Source of the DNA: Gemmatimonadaceae bacterium
GTDB taxonomy: Bacteria; Gemmatimonadota; Gemmatimonadetes; Gemmatimonadales; Gemmatimonadaceae
Reading direction: 5' to 3'
DNA length: 64,000 bases
Assembly: GCA_020851035.1 (NCBI GenBank)
Contig: JADZDM010000010.1
Span: forward strand, 119,823 to 183,822
In this document: positions 42,362 to 50,309 of the stretch, piece by piece
Numbering within the stretch: the first letter of the stretch is position 1
Layout: every line of letters begins with the position of its first letter
Position numbers and translations under genes: made by a program
The notes under the pieces: generated by a model
What the model saw: the letters and a program-made list of their open reading frames with translations, nothing else
Databases searched by the model: none
Told to the model about the DNA's origin: nothing

Positions 42362-43707
42362 CAGACCGCCAGCCCCGCCAGCGCGTGCGACGCGATCCAC
42401 GCCGCCTGGTCGGCCAGCGCCCGGGTCGCCATCGCCTGCTTGCGATCCATCTTGTCGCGCGGTGGGTTCACCAGCGCGTCCACCAGCCCGTAGTTCGCAT
42501 TCATCGGCTGGAAGTGCCGCGGGTCGGCCTCGCGCAGGTAGCGGTACAGCGCCCCCAGCATCGTGGTCGGCGGCGGGAGCAGCGGCGCGTCGCCGGCCAG
42601 GATGCGCGCGAGGTTGATTCCCGCCAGCAGGCCTGTGGCACTGCTCTCGGTGTACCCCTCCACCCCCGTGAGCTGGCCCGCGAACATCACCGTCGGCGCA
42701 TCCCGCAGCGACAGGTGCGGCGACAGTGACGCCGGCGCGTTGAGATACGTGTTCCGGTGGATGCTGCCATAGCGCAGGAACTCGGCCTCCGCGAGGCCGG
42801 GGACCATCCGGAAGACGCGCTGCTGCTCGCTGATGCGCAGCCGCGTCTGGAAGCCCACGAGGTTCCACATGCGGCCGGCCCGGTCCTCCTGGCGCAACTG
42901 CAGCACCGCCCACGGCCGCCGCCCGGTGCGCGGGTCCCGCAAGCCGATCGGCTTCATCGGCCCGAAGCGCAGCGTCTCGCGCCCGCGCTTCACCATCTCC
43001 TCGGCCGGCATGCACCCCTCGAAGTACGGGACCGCATCGAACTCGTGTGCCGTGAACTGGTCGCCCGCCGCGAGCGCATCGATGAACGCCTCGTACTCCG
43101 CCTTGTCGAAGGGCGCGTTCAGGTACGCCCCCTCGTCGGCGGCGTCCGACATCGTCTCCTTGTTCCAGCGGCTGGCCCGGAACAGCAATGCATGGTCGAG
43201 CGACTCGTCGCTCACCACCGGTGCGATGGAGTCGTAGAACGCCAGCGACGCCACGCCCAGCCGCGCGCGGATGGCCCCGGCCAGCGCGTCCGACGTCAGC
43301 GGGCCGGTGGCGACGATGCCGACCTCCGGCAGGTCGGTCACCTCGCCCGTCACCACGGTGATGTTGGCGTGCGCCCGCACGCGCGCATCGAGGGCGGCGG
43401 CAAAGACCTCGCGATCCACCGCCAGCGCCGACCCGCCCGGCACCCGCGCCTGGTCGGCGGCCCACAGCACCACGCTGCCGAGCGCGCGCATCTCCGCCTT
43501 CAGCAGGCCATGGGCGTTCGCCGTCTCGGTGCTCTTGAAGGTGTTGCTGCACACCAGCTCACCGAGCCGGTCGGTCTTGTGCGCCGCGGTGCCGCGCGCA
43601 GGACGCATCTCGTGCAGCACCACCGCGTGGCCACGCTCCGCGAGCTGGAAGGCCGACTCGCACCCGGCCAGCCCGCCCCCCACGACGTGGATCGCCGCCA
43701 TGCTCAC
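42361..43707 (-). CDS. trmFO: tRNA (uracil-5-)-methyltransferase TrmFO
   Basis: This folate- and FAD-dependent enzyme makes ribothymidine at position 54 of tRNA. It is 448 residues from GTG 43707, which overlaps the topA stop, or 446 from ATG 43701. The latter puts the FAD-binding motif IHVVGGGLAGCESAFQLAERG right at the start and is a good alternative. Other family motifs: ELVCSNTFKSTE, VPGGSALAVDREVF, MFAGQLTGVEGYTESSA and FQPMNANYGL. It sits between topA and xerC with overlapping ends. Confidence 0.96.
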   Translation of the reverse strand: MSMAAIHVVGGGLAGCESAFQLAERGHAVVLHEMRPARGTAAHKTDRLGELVCSNTFKSTETANAHGLLKAEMRALGSVVLWAADQARVPGGSALAVDREVFAAALDARVRAHANITVVTGEVTDLPEVGIVATGPLTSDALAGAIRARLGVASLAFYDSIAPVVSDESLDHALLFRASRWNKETMSDAADEGAYLNAPFDKAEYEAFIDALAAGDQFTAHEFDAVPYFEGCMPAEEMVKRGRETLRFGPMKPIGLRDPRTGRRPWAVLQLRQEDRAGRMWNLVGFQTRLRISEQQRVFRMVPGLAEAEFLRYGSIHRNTYLNAPASLSPHLSLRDAPTVMFAGQLTGVEGYTESSATGLLAGINLARILAGDAPLLPPPTTMLGALYRYLREADPRHFQPMNANYGLVDALVNPPRDKMDRKQAMATRALADQAAWIASHALAGLAV

Positions 43708-46520
43708 GCCTTCGCGCGCGCGGTCTTCTTGCGGGCGGGCTTCTTCTTCACGATCGGCCGGCCGGCCTTGGCCTCCAGCAGCTGCACCGCCTGTGCCATG
43801 GTCACGGCATCCGGCTTCACGTCGTTCGGCAGCGTCGCGCGGATCGGCTTCTGCTTCCGGTCACTCGTGTTCGGGCCAAGCTGCACGTACGGGCCGTAGC
43901 GGCCATCGAACACCAGCACGGCGCGCCCGTCCTCGGGATGTGCGCCGAGCTCACGCAGCGGCGTGACGACGCTGGTGGACTGTCCGCGCCGGCCCTTCGG
44001 CTGGTTGAGCAGCTCCACCGCCCGCGCGAGGTCGATCGTGAGCACGTCATCGGCGGCGGGAATGCTGCGGAAGTCGTCCTTGCCCGCCTCCCCGCCCTTC
44101 ACGTGCACCACGAACGGCCCGAACCGCCCCAGGCTGGCGCGGATCGCGTGGCCCGTCACCGGGTGCGCGCCGAGGGTGCGCGGGAGCGAGACCAGCCCCT
44201 TCGCGATCTCGAGCGTGATGTTCTCCGGCGTCACCCCCTTCGGCAGCGAGGTGCGCTTCGGCTTGACCTTGCTCCCCTCGACGACGTCCCCGAGCTGCAC
44301 GTACGGGCCGTACTCACCACGCATCATGTAGATCGGCACCCCGTCCCCGTCGGTGCCGATCACCGGCGGCCCCTCCTGGCGCGTGCGGAGCAGCTCCTGC
44401 ACCAGCGCATCGGTCAGGTCGCCCGGCGCCATGTCGTTCGGCAGCGAGGCGCGCAGCGGCGTGCCGTCCTCCATCACCTCCACGTACGGGCCGTAGCGCC
44501 CGATGCGGATCTCGGCGTTCACGCCGTCGAGCTGCACGCGGCGTGCGCCACCCGCCTCCTTCTTCAGCGCGGCGGCACTCTGCTCCACCATCGGCTTGAG
44601 GCCGGGATGGGTCGTGTCGCCGAAGAAGAACTGCTTCAGGTACGAGAGCTGGTCCTGCTCCCCGCTCGCGATGTCGTCGAGCTGCGACTCCATCTTCGCC
44701 GTGAACTGCGTGTCGACGAGCGACGTGATGCGCTCTTCGAGCAGCGCGGTGACGGCGAACGCGGTGAAGGTCGGCACCAGCGCCTTGCCATCCTGGCGCA
44801 CGTAGCCACGGTGCTGGATGGTGTCCATGATCGACGCGTAGGTGCTGGGGCGCCCGATGCCCAGCTCCTCCAGCGCCTTCACCAGCGAGGCCTCGGTGTA
44901 GCGCGCCGGCGGCTGCGTCTCGTGCTTCAGCGCGTCGAGCGACAGGCACGCGGGTGTGTCGCCCGGCTCGAGCGCGGGCAGCACGACTTCCTTGTCATCC
45001 AGCGCCGCCTCGGGATCATCCGATCCTTCCACGTAGGCGCGGATGAAGCCCGCGAAGTCGATGCGCTTGCCGCTGGCACGAAACTCGGCGTTGTCGGCGG
45101 CGATGGTGACCACCATGCGCGTCTGCTTCGAGTCGGGCATCTGGCTGGCGACGGTGCGCTTCCAGATCAGGTCATAGAGCTTGTACTCGCGGCCCGACAA
45201 TCCCGTCTCGTCCGGCGACTTGAAGCGTTCGCCCGAGGGACGGATGGCTTCGTGCGCTTCCTGCGCGTTGGCCGACTTGTTGGCGTAGAAGCGCGGCTTC
45301 TCCGGCACGTACTCCGGCCCGAACTCGCGGGCGCAGGCGCGCGCCGCGTCGATGGCCTGCGCCGACAGCGAGACGGAATCGGTGCGCATGTAGGTGATGA
45401 AGCCGCGCTCGTACAGGTCCTGCGCCACACGCATCGCCTCGCGCGCGCCGAGGCCCAGCTTGCGGTTGGCCTCCTGCTGCAGCGTGGAGGTCGTGAACGG
45501 CGGCGAGGGGCGGGTGGTGAACGGCTCCTCGGTGCGATCGGTGACCTTCCACGTCACACCCTTCAGGCGCGCCACCAGCGCGGTGCCCGCGGCCTCGTCC
45601 AGCAGCACGAGATCCTTCGCGCTGGCGCCATCGGCACCGGTGAGGCGACCGGTCGTCTTGTCGAAGTCGCGACCGGTCGCAATACGCTTGCCGCCGACCG
45701 TGACCAGCTTCGCCTCGAACTGCGCCGACTCGTGCTCGAGCTGCGCCACCAGGTCCCACCAGGTGCCGCTGCGGAAGGCGCGACGCTCGCGCTCACGCAC
45801 GACGACGAGCTTCACGGCGACGCTCTGCACGCGGCCGGCCGAGAGGCGCGGGGCCACCGTGGTCCAGAGCAGCGGGGAGACGGTGTAGCCCGTGAGGCGG
45901 TCGATGATGCGACGTGCCTCCTGCGCCTTGACGAGGTTCTCGTCCACGTCGCGCGTCTCGTCCAGCGCGTGCAGGATGGCACGCTCGGTGATCTCGTGGA
46001 ACACCATGCGCCGCACCGGCACCTTCGGCTTCAGCTCCTGCAGCAGGTGCCAGGAGATGCTCTCCCCCTCTCGGTCCTCGTCGGTCGCGAGGTAGAGGCG
46101 GTCCACGTCCTTGAGCGCGGCGCGGATCTCCGTCAGCACCTTCCGCGAGCCGCCGGGCACGACATAGAGCGGGGCGAAGTCGTTGTCGACGTCCACCCCG
46201 ATGCGGGCCCAGGCGTCCTTCTTGTACTTCTCCGGGATCTCGCTGGCGTTCTGGGGCAGGTCGCGGACGTGGCCCACCGAGGCCAGGACCTTGTAGCCCG
46301 AGGGGAGGAAGCGGCTGATGGTGCGCGCCTTGGTGGGCGACTCCACGATCACCAACGTGCGTCCCGTGCCGGCACCGGCACCGGCCGCCGCGCGTCGCGA
46401 GGCGGTCCCGGCCACCGCGGCTGCGGTCCGGGTGGCCGCCGTCCGGGCCGCGGTCGTCTTCGACGCGGTCTTCTTCGCCGCGGACTTCCGGGCGGGGGTC
46501 TTCGAGGTCGAACCAGCCAT
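43704..46520 (-). CDS. topA: DNA topoisomerase I
   Basis: This 938-residue type IA topoisomerase relaxes negative supercoils. A Lys/Ala/Thr-rich basic tail (residues 1-50) comes before the Toprim domain (RTLVIVESPTKARTISRFL, TDEDREGESISWHL). The catalytic Tyr is in RGFITYMRTDSVSLS. The C-terminus has four or more repeats of the type GRYGPYVEVMEDG, GEYGPYVQLGD, GRFGPFVVHVKGG, GRYGPYVQLG rather than Cys4 zinc fingers, and ends in a basic tail. The gene heads the run with trmFO and xerC. Confidence 0.97.
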   Translation of the reverse strand: MAGSTSKTPARKSAAKKTASKTTAARTAATRTAAAVAGTASRRAAAGAGAGTGRTLVIVESPTKARTISRFLPSGYKVLASVGHVRDLPQNASEIPEKYKKDAWARIGVDVDNDFAPLYVVPGGSRKVLTEIRAALKDVDRLYLATDEDREGESISWHLLQELKPKVPVRRMVFHEITERAILHALDETRDVDENLVKAQEARRIIDRLTGYTVSPLLWTTVAPRLSAGRVQSVAVKLVVVRERERRAFRSGTWWDLVAQLEHESAQFEAKLVTVGGKRIATGRDFDKTTGRLTGADGASAKDLVLLDEAAGTALVARLKGVTWKVTDRTEEPFTTRPSPPFTTSTLQQEANRKLGLGAREAMRVAQDLYERGFITYMRTDSVSLSAQAIDAARACAREFGPEYVPEKPRFYANKSANAQEAHEAIRPSGERFKSPDETGLSGREYKLYDLIWKRTVASQMPDSKQTRMVVTIAADNAEFRASGKRIDFAGFIRAYVEGSDDPEAALDDKEVVLPALEPGDTPACLSLDALKHETQPPARYTEASLVKALEELGIGRPSTYASIMDTIQHRGYVRQDGKALVPTFTAFAVTALLEERITSLVDTQFTAKMESQLDDIASGEQDQLSYLKQFFFGDTTHPGLKPMVEQSAAALKKEAGGARRVQLDGVNAEIRIGRYGPYVEVMEDGTPLRASLPNDMAPGDLTDALVQELLRTRQEGPPVIGTDGDGVPIYMMRGEYGPYVQLGDVVEGSKVKPKRTSLPKGVTPENITLEIAKGLVSLPRTLGAHPVTGHAIRASLGRFGPFVVHVKGGEAGKDDFRSIPAADDVLTIDLARAVELLNQPKGRRGQSTSVVTPLRELGAHPEDGRAVLVFDGRYGPYVQLGPNTSDRKQKPIRATLPNDVKPDAVTMAQAVQLLEAKAGRPIVKKKPARKKTARAKA

Positions 46521-46576
46521 CAGTGTGTACGGAATTGCAGGAAGAAGGCGAGCCGGATGCAGGCTCGCACGAACTG

Positions 46577-46813
46577 TCAGTGGACGGTCATCGGCTCGGG
46601 TCCGGCGCCGTGATCATCCAGTCCAGCGCCCTCGAGCAGCGAGCGCACGTCGTCGAGGGCGATCCGGCCGTCGATGTGTGCCAGCGCCCTGTCGATCACC
46701 TGCTCCAGCTCCGCGGGGCTCAGGAACCCGGCTCCGGTCAGGGAGAGGAGGTGGCCCCACGCCTCGGTCGAGAACCGGCCGCGCTCATGCGGGCCCAGTA
46801 CGCGAACACTCAT
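46577..46813 (-). CDS. DUF494/Smg-like small protein
   Basis: ATG 46813 follows GGAGGTGGAACA, a strong Shine-Dalgarno. The 78-residue product resembles the C-terminal half of Smg/DUF494: FSTEAWGHLLSLTGAGFLSPA, ELEQVIDRALAH, IALDDVRSLL. DUF494 genes often lie beside topA, as here, 56 bp upstream. No function is established; a shortened family member is possible because typical Smg is about 150 residues. Confidence 0.7.
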   Translation of the reverse strand: MSVRVLGPHERGRFSTEAWGHLLSLTGAGFLSPAELEQVIDRALAHIDGRIALDDVRSLLEGAGLDDHGAGPEPMTVH

Positions 46814-46971
46814 TGTTCCACCTCCAGGATGCTGCGCCACGCGAGTGTCGGCATCCCCGGCGGGTCAGCCACTGCGGCATACTATAACGTCGTGTGATTG
46901 GTACACCGTCGGCACCGGAAGGCTGCGGCGGTCAGGCGCCGGCCACGGACCGCGGGACGGGGAGGCCGAAC

Positions 46972-47544
46972 CTATCGCCCGGTGGCCGGGGTGGCAAGCG
47001 CCGCGATCTCCGACACAACTCCTTGCCAATCAAGGACTTCCGTGTCGATGACCGCATCCGCGGTGGCGTAGCGTGCCTCCCGCTGCCGCAGCAGGGCCTC
47101 GAGCCGCGCCACGGGATCACCCTCCGCCAGCAGCGGCCGGAGCCCGACGCGGCCCCCCATCCGGCGCACCGCGACCCGCGGGCTGACCTTCAGCCAGATG
47201 ATCGTGGCCGCCGGCTTGACGAGCGCGACGTTGGCCGGATCGAGCACCCAGCCGCCGCCCGGGGCTACGATGCTGGCGGGCTCGAGTGAGAGCGCGGCCG
47301 TCGCCAGTCGTTCCCGTGAGCGGAACGCCGCCTCACCCTCCAGCCGGAAGATCTCCGGCACCGACCGGCCGGCGAGGTGGGCCACCCGCTTGTCGAGGTC
47401 GATGAACGGGCGCTGCATGTGGCGGGCGGCGTGGCGGCCGTGGGTGGTCTTCCCCGCCCCGGGCAGGCCCACCAGGACGAGGTGCGCCGGCCGCACCAGG
47501 GCGGCGCCAGCGTCCGCCTCCGACTCCGCCTCGCCGCCGGTCAC
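46972..47544 (-). CDS. aroK: Shikimate kinase
   Basis: A 190-residue P-loop kinase that phosphorylates shikimate in aromatic amino acid synthesis. It has VLVGLPGAGKTTHGR (Walker A), FIDLDKRVAHLAGRSVPEIF with the conserved Asp, EGEAAFRSRE (shikimate-binding Arg), VAPGGGWVLD and the lid Arg region RRMGGRVGLRPLL. It starts at GTG 47544 overlapping the aroC stop (GTGA), so the two steps of the pathway are co-expressed. Confidence 0.95.
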   Translation of the reverse strand: MTGGEAESEADAGAALVRPAHLVLVGLPGAGKTTHGRHAARHMQRPFIDLDKRVAHLAGRSVPEIFRLEGEAAFRSRERLATAALSLEPASIVAPGGGWVLDPANVALVKPAATIIWLKVSPRVAVRRMGGRVGLRPLLAEGDPVARLEALLRQREARYATADAVIDTEVLDWQGVVSEIAALATPATGR

Positions 47545-48734
47545 CCCAGGCGCTGCGCCACATGCGCGAGATACGCGTCGTAATTGCGCCGCATCTCCCC
47601 CAGCGAGTCGCCGCCGAACTTCTCGAGCATCGCATCGGCCAGCACCAGCGCCAGCATCGCCTCGGCGATCACCCCCATCGCCGGCACCGCCGTCACGTCA
47701 CTGCGCTCCACCACCGCCGCCGCAACTTCCGATGTCGTGGTGTCGATCGTCTGCAGCGGCGTCATCAGCGTCGCGATCGGCTTCATCGCCACGCGCACCA
47801 CCACCGGTTCGCCGTTGGTCATGCCGCCATCCAGCCCGCCGGCGCGGTTGCTGGTACGCTGCACGTTGCCGGCGAGGGTGCGACCGGGGGCGATCGCGAT
47901 CGCGTCGTGCACCGACGCCCCGCTCTGCCGCGCCGACTCGAACCCCATGCCGAGTTCCACGCCCTTGACGGCGGGGATCGAGAGCATGGCCTGGCCCACG
48001 CGGCCGTCCAGCTTGCGATCCCAGCTCACGTGTGAGCCCAGCCCCACCGGCAGCCCGCGCGCGACGATCTCGCAGATGCCGCCGAGCGTGTCGCCCTCGG
48101 CCTTCGCCTGGTCGATGCGGGCGATGATGCGTGCCTCGGCCTCGGGATCGAGGGTGCGCACCGGGCTGGCGTCGGCAACGGCGTTCAGGTCGTCCGGCAG
48201 CGGCATCGGTGCGGCGTCGATGCCGCCGAGGTGCACCAGGTGGCTGCCGACGGTGATGCCGAACGCCTTCAGCAGTGCGCGGGCGATGGCGGCGCCGGCC
48301 ACGCGGGCGGTGGTCTCGCGGGCCGAGGCGCGTTCGAGGATGTCACGGGCGTCCTCGCGGTCGTACTTCAGCACGCCCGTCAGGTCGGCGTGTCCCGGGC
48401 GCGGCCGGGTGACGGCGCGCTTCCGCATGCCGTCGGCATCCTCGTCGCGCGGGGCCGGGTCCATGATCTCGACCCAGTTCTTCCAGTCCCTGTTGCGGAT
48501 CAGCATCGCGATCGGCGAGCCGAGGGTCTGGCCGGCGCGCACGCCGCTGAGGAACTCCACCTCGTCGCGTTCGATCTGCATGCGCCGCCCACGGCCGTAG
48601 CCCTGCTGGCGCCGGAACAGGTCGGCGTTGATGTCCGCGGCCAGGAGCGGGATGCCGGCCGGCATGCCCTCGACGGTGCAGACGAGGGCTGGCCCGTGGG
48701 ACTCGCCGGCGGTGGTGAGGCGGAGGAGGCGCAT
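47541..48734 (-). CDS. aroC: Chorismate synthase (5' end rebuilt by an insertion)
   Basis: The FMN-dependent enzyme that makes chorismate from EPSP; 397 residues. Family motifs are [50 protein letters not shown] and NGEPVVVRVAMKPIAT. The first 107 bp of the coding region (48625-48731) are repeated perfectly at 50111-50217, next to the ancestral upstream region. The present start codon and everything upstream (from 48732) therefore come from the inserted islet. The ancestral copy begins M-L-R-L-L-R, the present one M-R-L-L-R. The coding frame is intact and the enzyme should be functional. Confidence 0.96.
   Translation of the reverse strand: MRLLRLTTAGESHGPALVCTVEGMPAGIPLLAADINADLFRRQQGYGRGRRMQIERDEVEFLSGVRAGQTLGSPIAMLIRNRDWKNWVEIMDPAPRDEDADGMRKRAVTRPRPGHADLTGVLKYDREDARDILERASARETTARVAGAAIARALLKAFGITVGSHLVHLGGIDAAPMPLPDDLNAVADASPVRTLDPEAEARIIARIDQAKAEGDTLGGICEIVARGLPVGLGSHVSWDRKLDGRVGQAMLSIPAVKGVELGMGFESARQSGASVHDAIAIAPGRTLAGNVQRTSNRAGGLDGGMTNGEPVVVRVAMKPIATLMTPLQTIDTTTSEVAAAVVERSDVTAVPAMGVIAEAMLALVLADAMLEKFGGDSLGEMRRNYDAYLAHVAQRLG
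48625..48731. repeat. 107-bp direct repeat, copy 1 (inside aroC)
   Basis: Identical base for base to 50111-50217. The flanking bases differ on both sides (48624 G versus 50110 A; 48732 C versus 50218 G). The two copies frame the PIN-like islet in the same orientation. Confidence 0.95.
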
Positions 48735-50217
48735 TCACGAGAATCTATACACATAACGCCGACGTACGGCCCGCAGCGATGTCGAACCTATCGATCGCCT
48801 CTAAGACCCAACTACGCCAGCAGAGTCCGTGACCCCAGCGTCACCTAGCCTCTTGACCAACTCGGGGAGACTCGCCACAAACGTGAATCGATCGGACCGA
48901 ACGTTCCGATTCCATTTCGCGCGACCTGATGTAGAACACTCTTGCTGGATAAGAGACCGCGTCCTTTTATCACAGAAGAACAAGTCAACATACGGAGCGA
49001 ACGCTGCGTGCCCCACATCGAGAGGATCACTACTCTGTGAAGGCTTGTTCGAAATCCTCAGAGCTCGCTCATAGCACAGGATCGTCGCACACCCCGGCAC
49101 TGCGTATGGATCGAACAACGTGAGCGCGCGCACAGCGCTGTCCTTCTTGGCGCTTCGCAGCTCACGAATCGGGTTCACCTCCAACAGGTGCCGCGTGTAC
49201 ATAAATATGCCGTGATGCCGCGGGATGTCGACTGGGGGCGCACCACGCAGTGCAGGTAGAGCCTTTACACCCAGGATTCTGTGCGCCTCTTTCGCGCTCA
49301 GATTTCGACGAGACGGTGCTTCTTTCGGGAAGGAAACCTCCCGGCCAGACTCAGCATACATCCGCTCCAAGTCCGCTATCTCCGCTTGCTTCCAATCGGG
49401 CGCCAGTGCCTCGTGCTCGTCCTCAAGAGCCATCAGTTCAGCCAATCGTTCGTTCCCAATGTGCGTGCCAATGCGGAGCGCCACAGGGTCGGTTCGACCA
49501 CCGTCGGACGCATTGGCAGGGAGGTTACGAATCTCAGCTTGGATCTCACGTTGCCGGCGCCACCAGCGATAGTACCGCTGCTCCCCGCGCGCGACATTCC
49601 GAATGTCGCCAGTCCGCACTCGAAATCGAAAGAGCTTCTCACGCACGGCTTTCGATCCGTCTGGCCCGTTCGGGCTGGAATCGCCCGTCAGCACATTTCG
49701 CAAGTGCTGCTCCCACTCGAACCGCAAGACCCAGAACTCTCGCATTGGCATCCCAACGATGTCTGAGAACTCAGTCCACAGGTCGATTCTACGATCGAAA
49801 TCAACCGCCTCACCGGCCTGCGAGCGTTCCGCGATATGCAGGCCAGAAAGCGCAAGCGAGCAGTTCGTCGCTCTCCAGCAATCGAAGAATTCGGCGTAAA
49901 GATGCGGATCGGCTGTCCGGGCACGTTCAAGCCAAGCAAAGTGCGACGTGTCTAAGTACACAAGCATCAGCTACCCCTCCATAGCGTCCGAGCCAAAGAC
50001 GCACCGAGAGTGCGCAACCGGCGCTCATAGCACACGCGACTGCTATCAGTCCGATAACGACACAACCTGTAAGGCTACCCTTTCGTCAGAAGTCCGAGCA
50101 CGCACAGTTAGCGTTGATGTCCGCGGCCAGGAGCGGGATGCCGGCCGGCATGCCCTCGACGGTGCAGACGAGGGCTGGCCCGTGGGACTCGCCGGCGGTG
50201 GTGAGGCGGAGGAGGCG
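48732..50217. mobile_element. Lower-GC genomic islet inserted in aroC (PIN-like cargo)
   Basis: The unit between equivalent points of the 107-bp direct repeats is 1486 bp. It holds one gene (48801-49967), about 140 bp of leader and one repeat copy. Base composition is clearly lower in GC than the genes on both sides. No transposase, integrase or terminal inverted repeats are visible, so movement would need an enzyme supplied elsewhere. Regeneration of the 5' end of the target gene is typical of site-specific integrative elements; homologous insertion or tandem duplication with replacement are alternatives. Confidence 0.75.
48801..49967 (-). CDS. PIN-like domain protein on the aroC islet
   Basis: A 388-residue protein with ATG 49967 placed 7 nt after GGAGGGG. 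The N-terminus MLVYLDTSHFAWLERA has the first PIN Asp (Asp6). The next acidic site may be in LSGLHIAERSQA. Near the C-terminus, LDVGHAAFAPYVDLFFCDK (Asp317, His320, Asp328, Asp333) matches the third and fourth PIN sites. About 250 residues of charged helical sequence lie between, far larger than a VapC toxin. It is likely a nuclease. It is the only gene of the islet and has no antitoxin partner, so a defence role is plausible but unproven. Confidence 0.7.
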   Translation of the reverse strand: MLVYLDTSHFAWLERARTADPHLYAEFFDCWRATNCSLALSGLHIAERSQAGEAVDFDRRIDLWTEFSDIVGMPMREFWVLRFEWEQHLRNVLTGDSSPNGPDGSKAVREKLFRFRVRTGDIRNVARGEQRYYRWWRRQREIQAEIRNLPANASDGGRTDPVALRIGTHIGNERLAELMALEDEHEALAPDWKQAEIADLERMYAESGREVSFPKEAPSRRNLSAKEAHRILGVKALPALRGAPPVDIPRHHGIFMYTRHLLEVNPIRELRSAKKDSAVRALTLFDPYAVPGCATILCYERALRISNKPSQSSDPLDVGHAAFAPYVDLFFCDKRTRSLIQQECSTSGRAKWNRNVRSDRFTFVASLPELVKRLGDAGVTDSAGVVGS

Positions 50218-50223
50218 GAGCAT
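50111..50223 (-). pseudogene. Remnant of the ancestral aroC 5' end
   Basis: From ATG 50223 the frame reads [15 protein letters not shown] and follows chorismate synthase for about 37 codons. It then runs into the islet and stops at 50086. The 107 bp at 50111-50217 are identical to the start of intact aroC. It marks the original aroC position and upstream region; the peptide it could encode is unlikely to be functional. Confidence 0.9.
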
Positions 50224-50255
50224 GGATCCCAAGCTACACGACCAGCGCCAACACA

Positions 50256-50291
50256 CGACGGCCCGTCCGCCGGGAGGCGAACGGGCCGTCG
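50256..50291 (-). terminator. Hairpin after the large beta-propeller lipoprotein gene
   Basis: An 11-bp stem (CGACGGCCCGT 50256-50266 with ACGGGCCGTCG 50281-50291) starts about 20 bp after the stop of the minus-strand gene ending at 50310. It has no T tract but matches the GGCCCG-type hairpins after the pilin genes. Confidence 0.6.
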
Positions 50292-50309
50292 GGGCCTGCG
50301 GGGCAGGAC

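Noticed and set aside
48732..50110. Insertion sequence
   Set aside because: No transposase, no terminal inverted repeats and the direct repeat is far longer than a target-site duplication.
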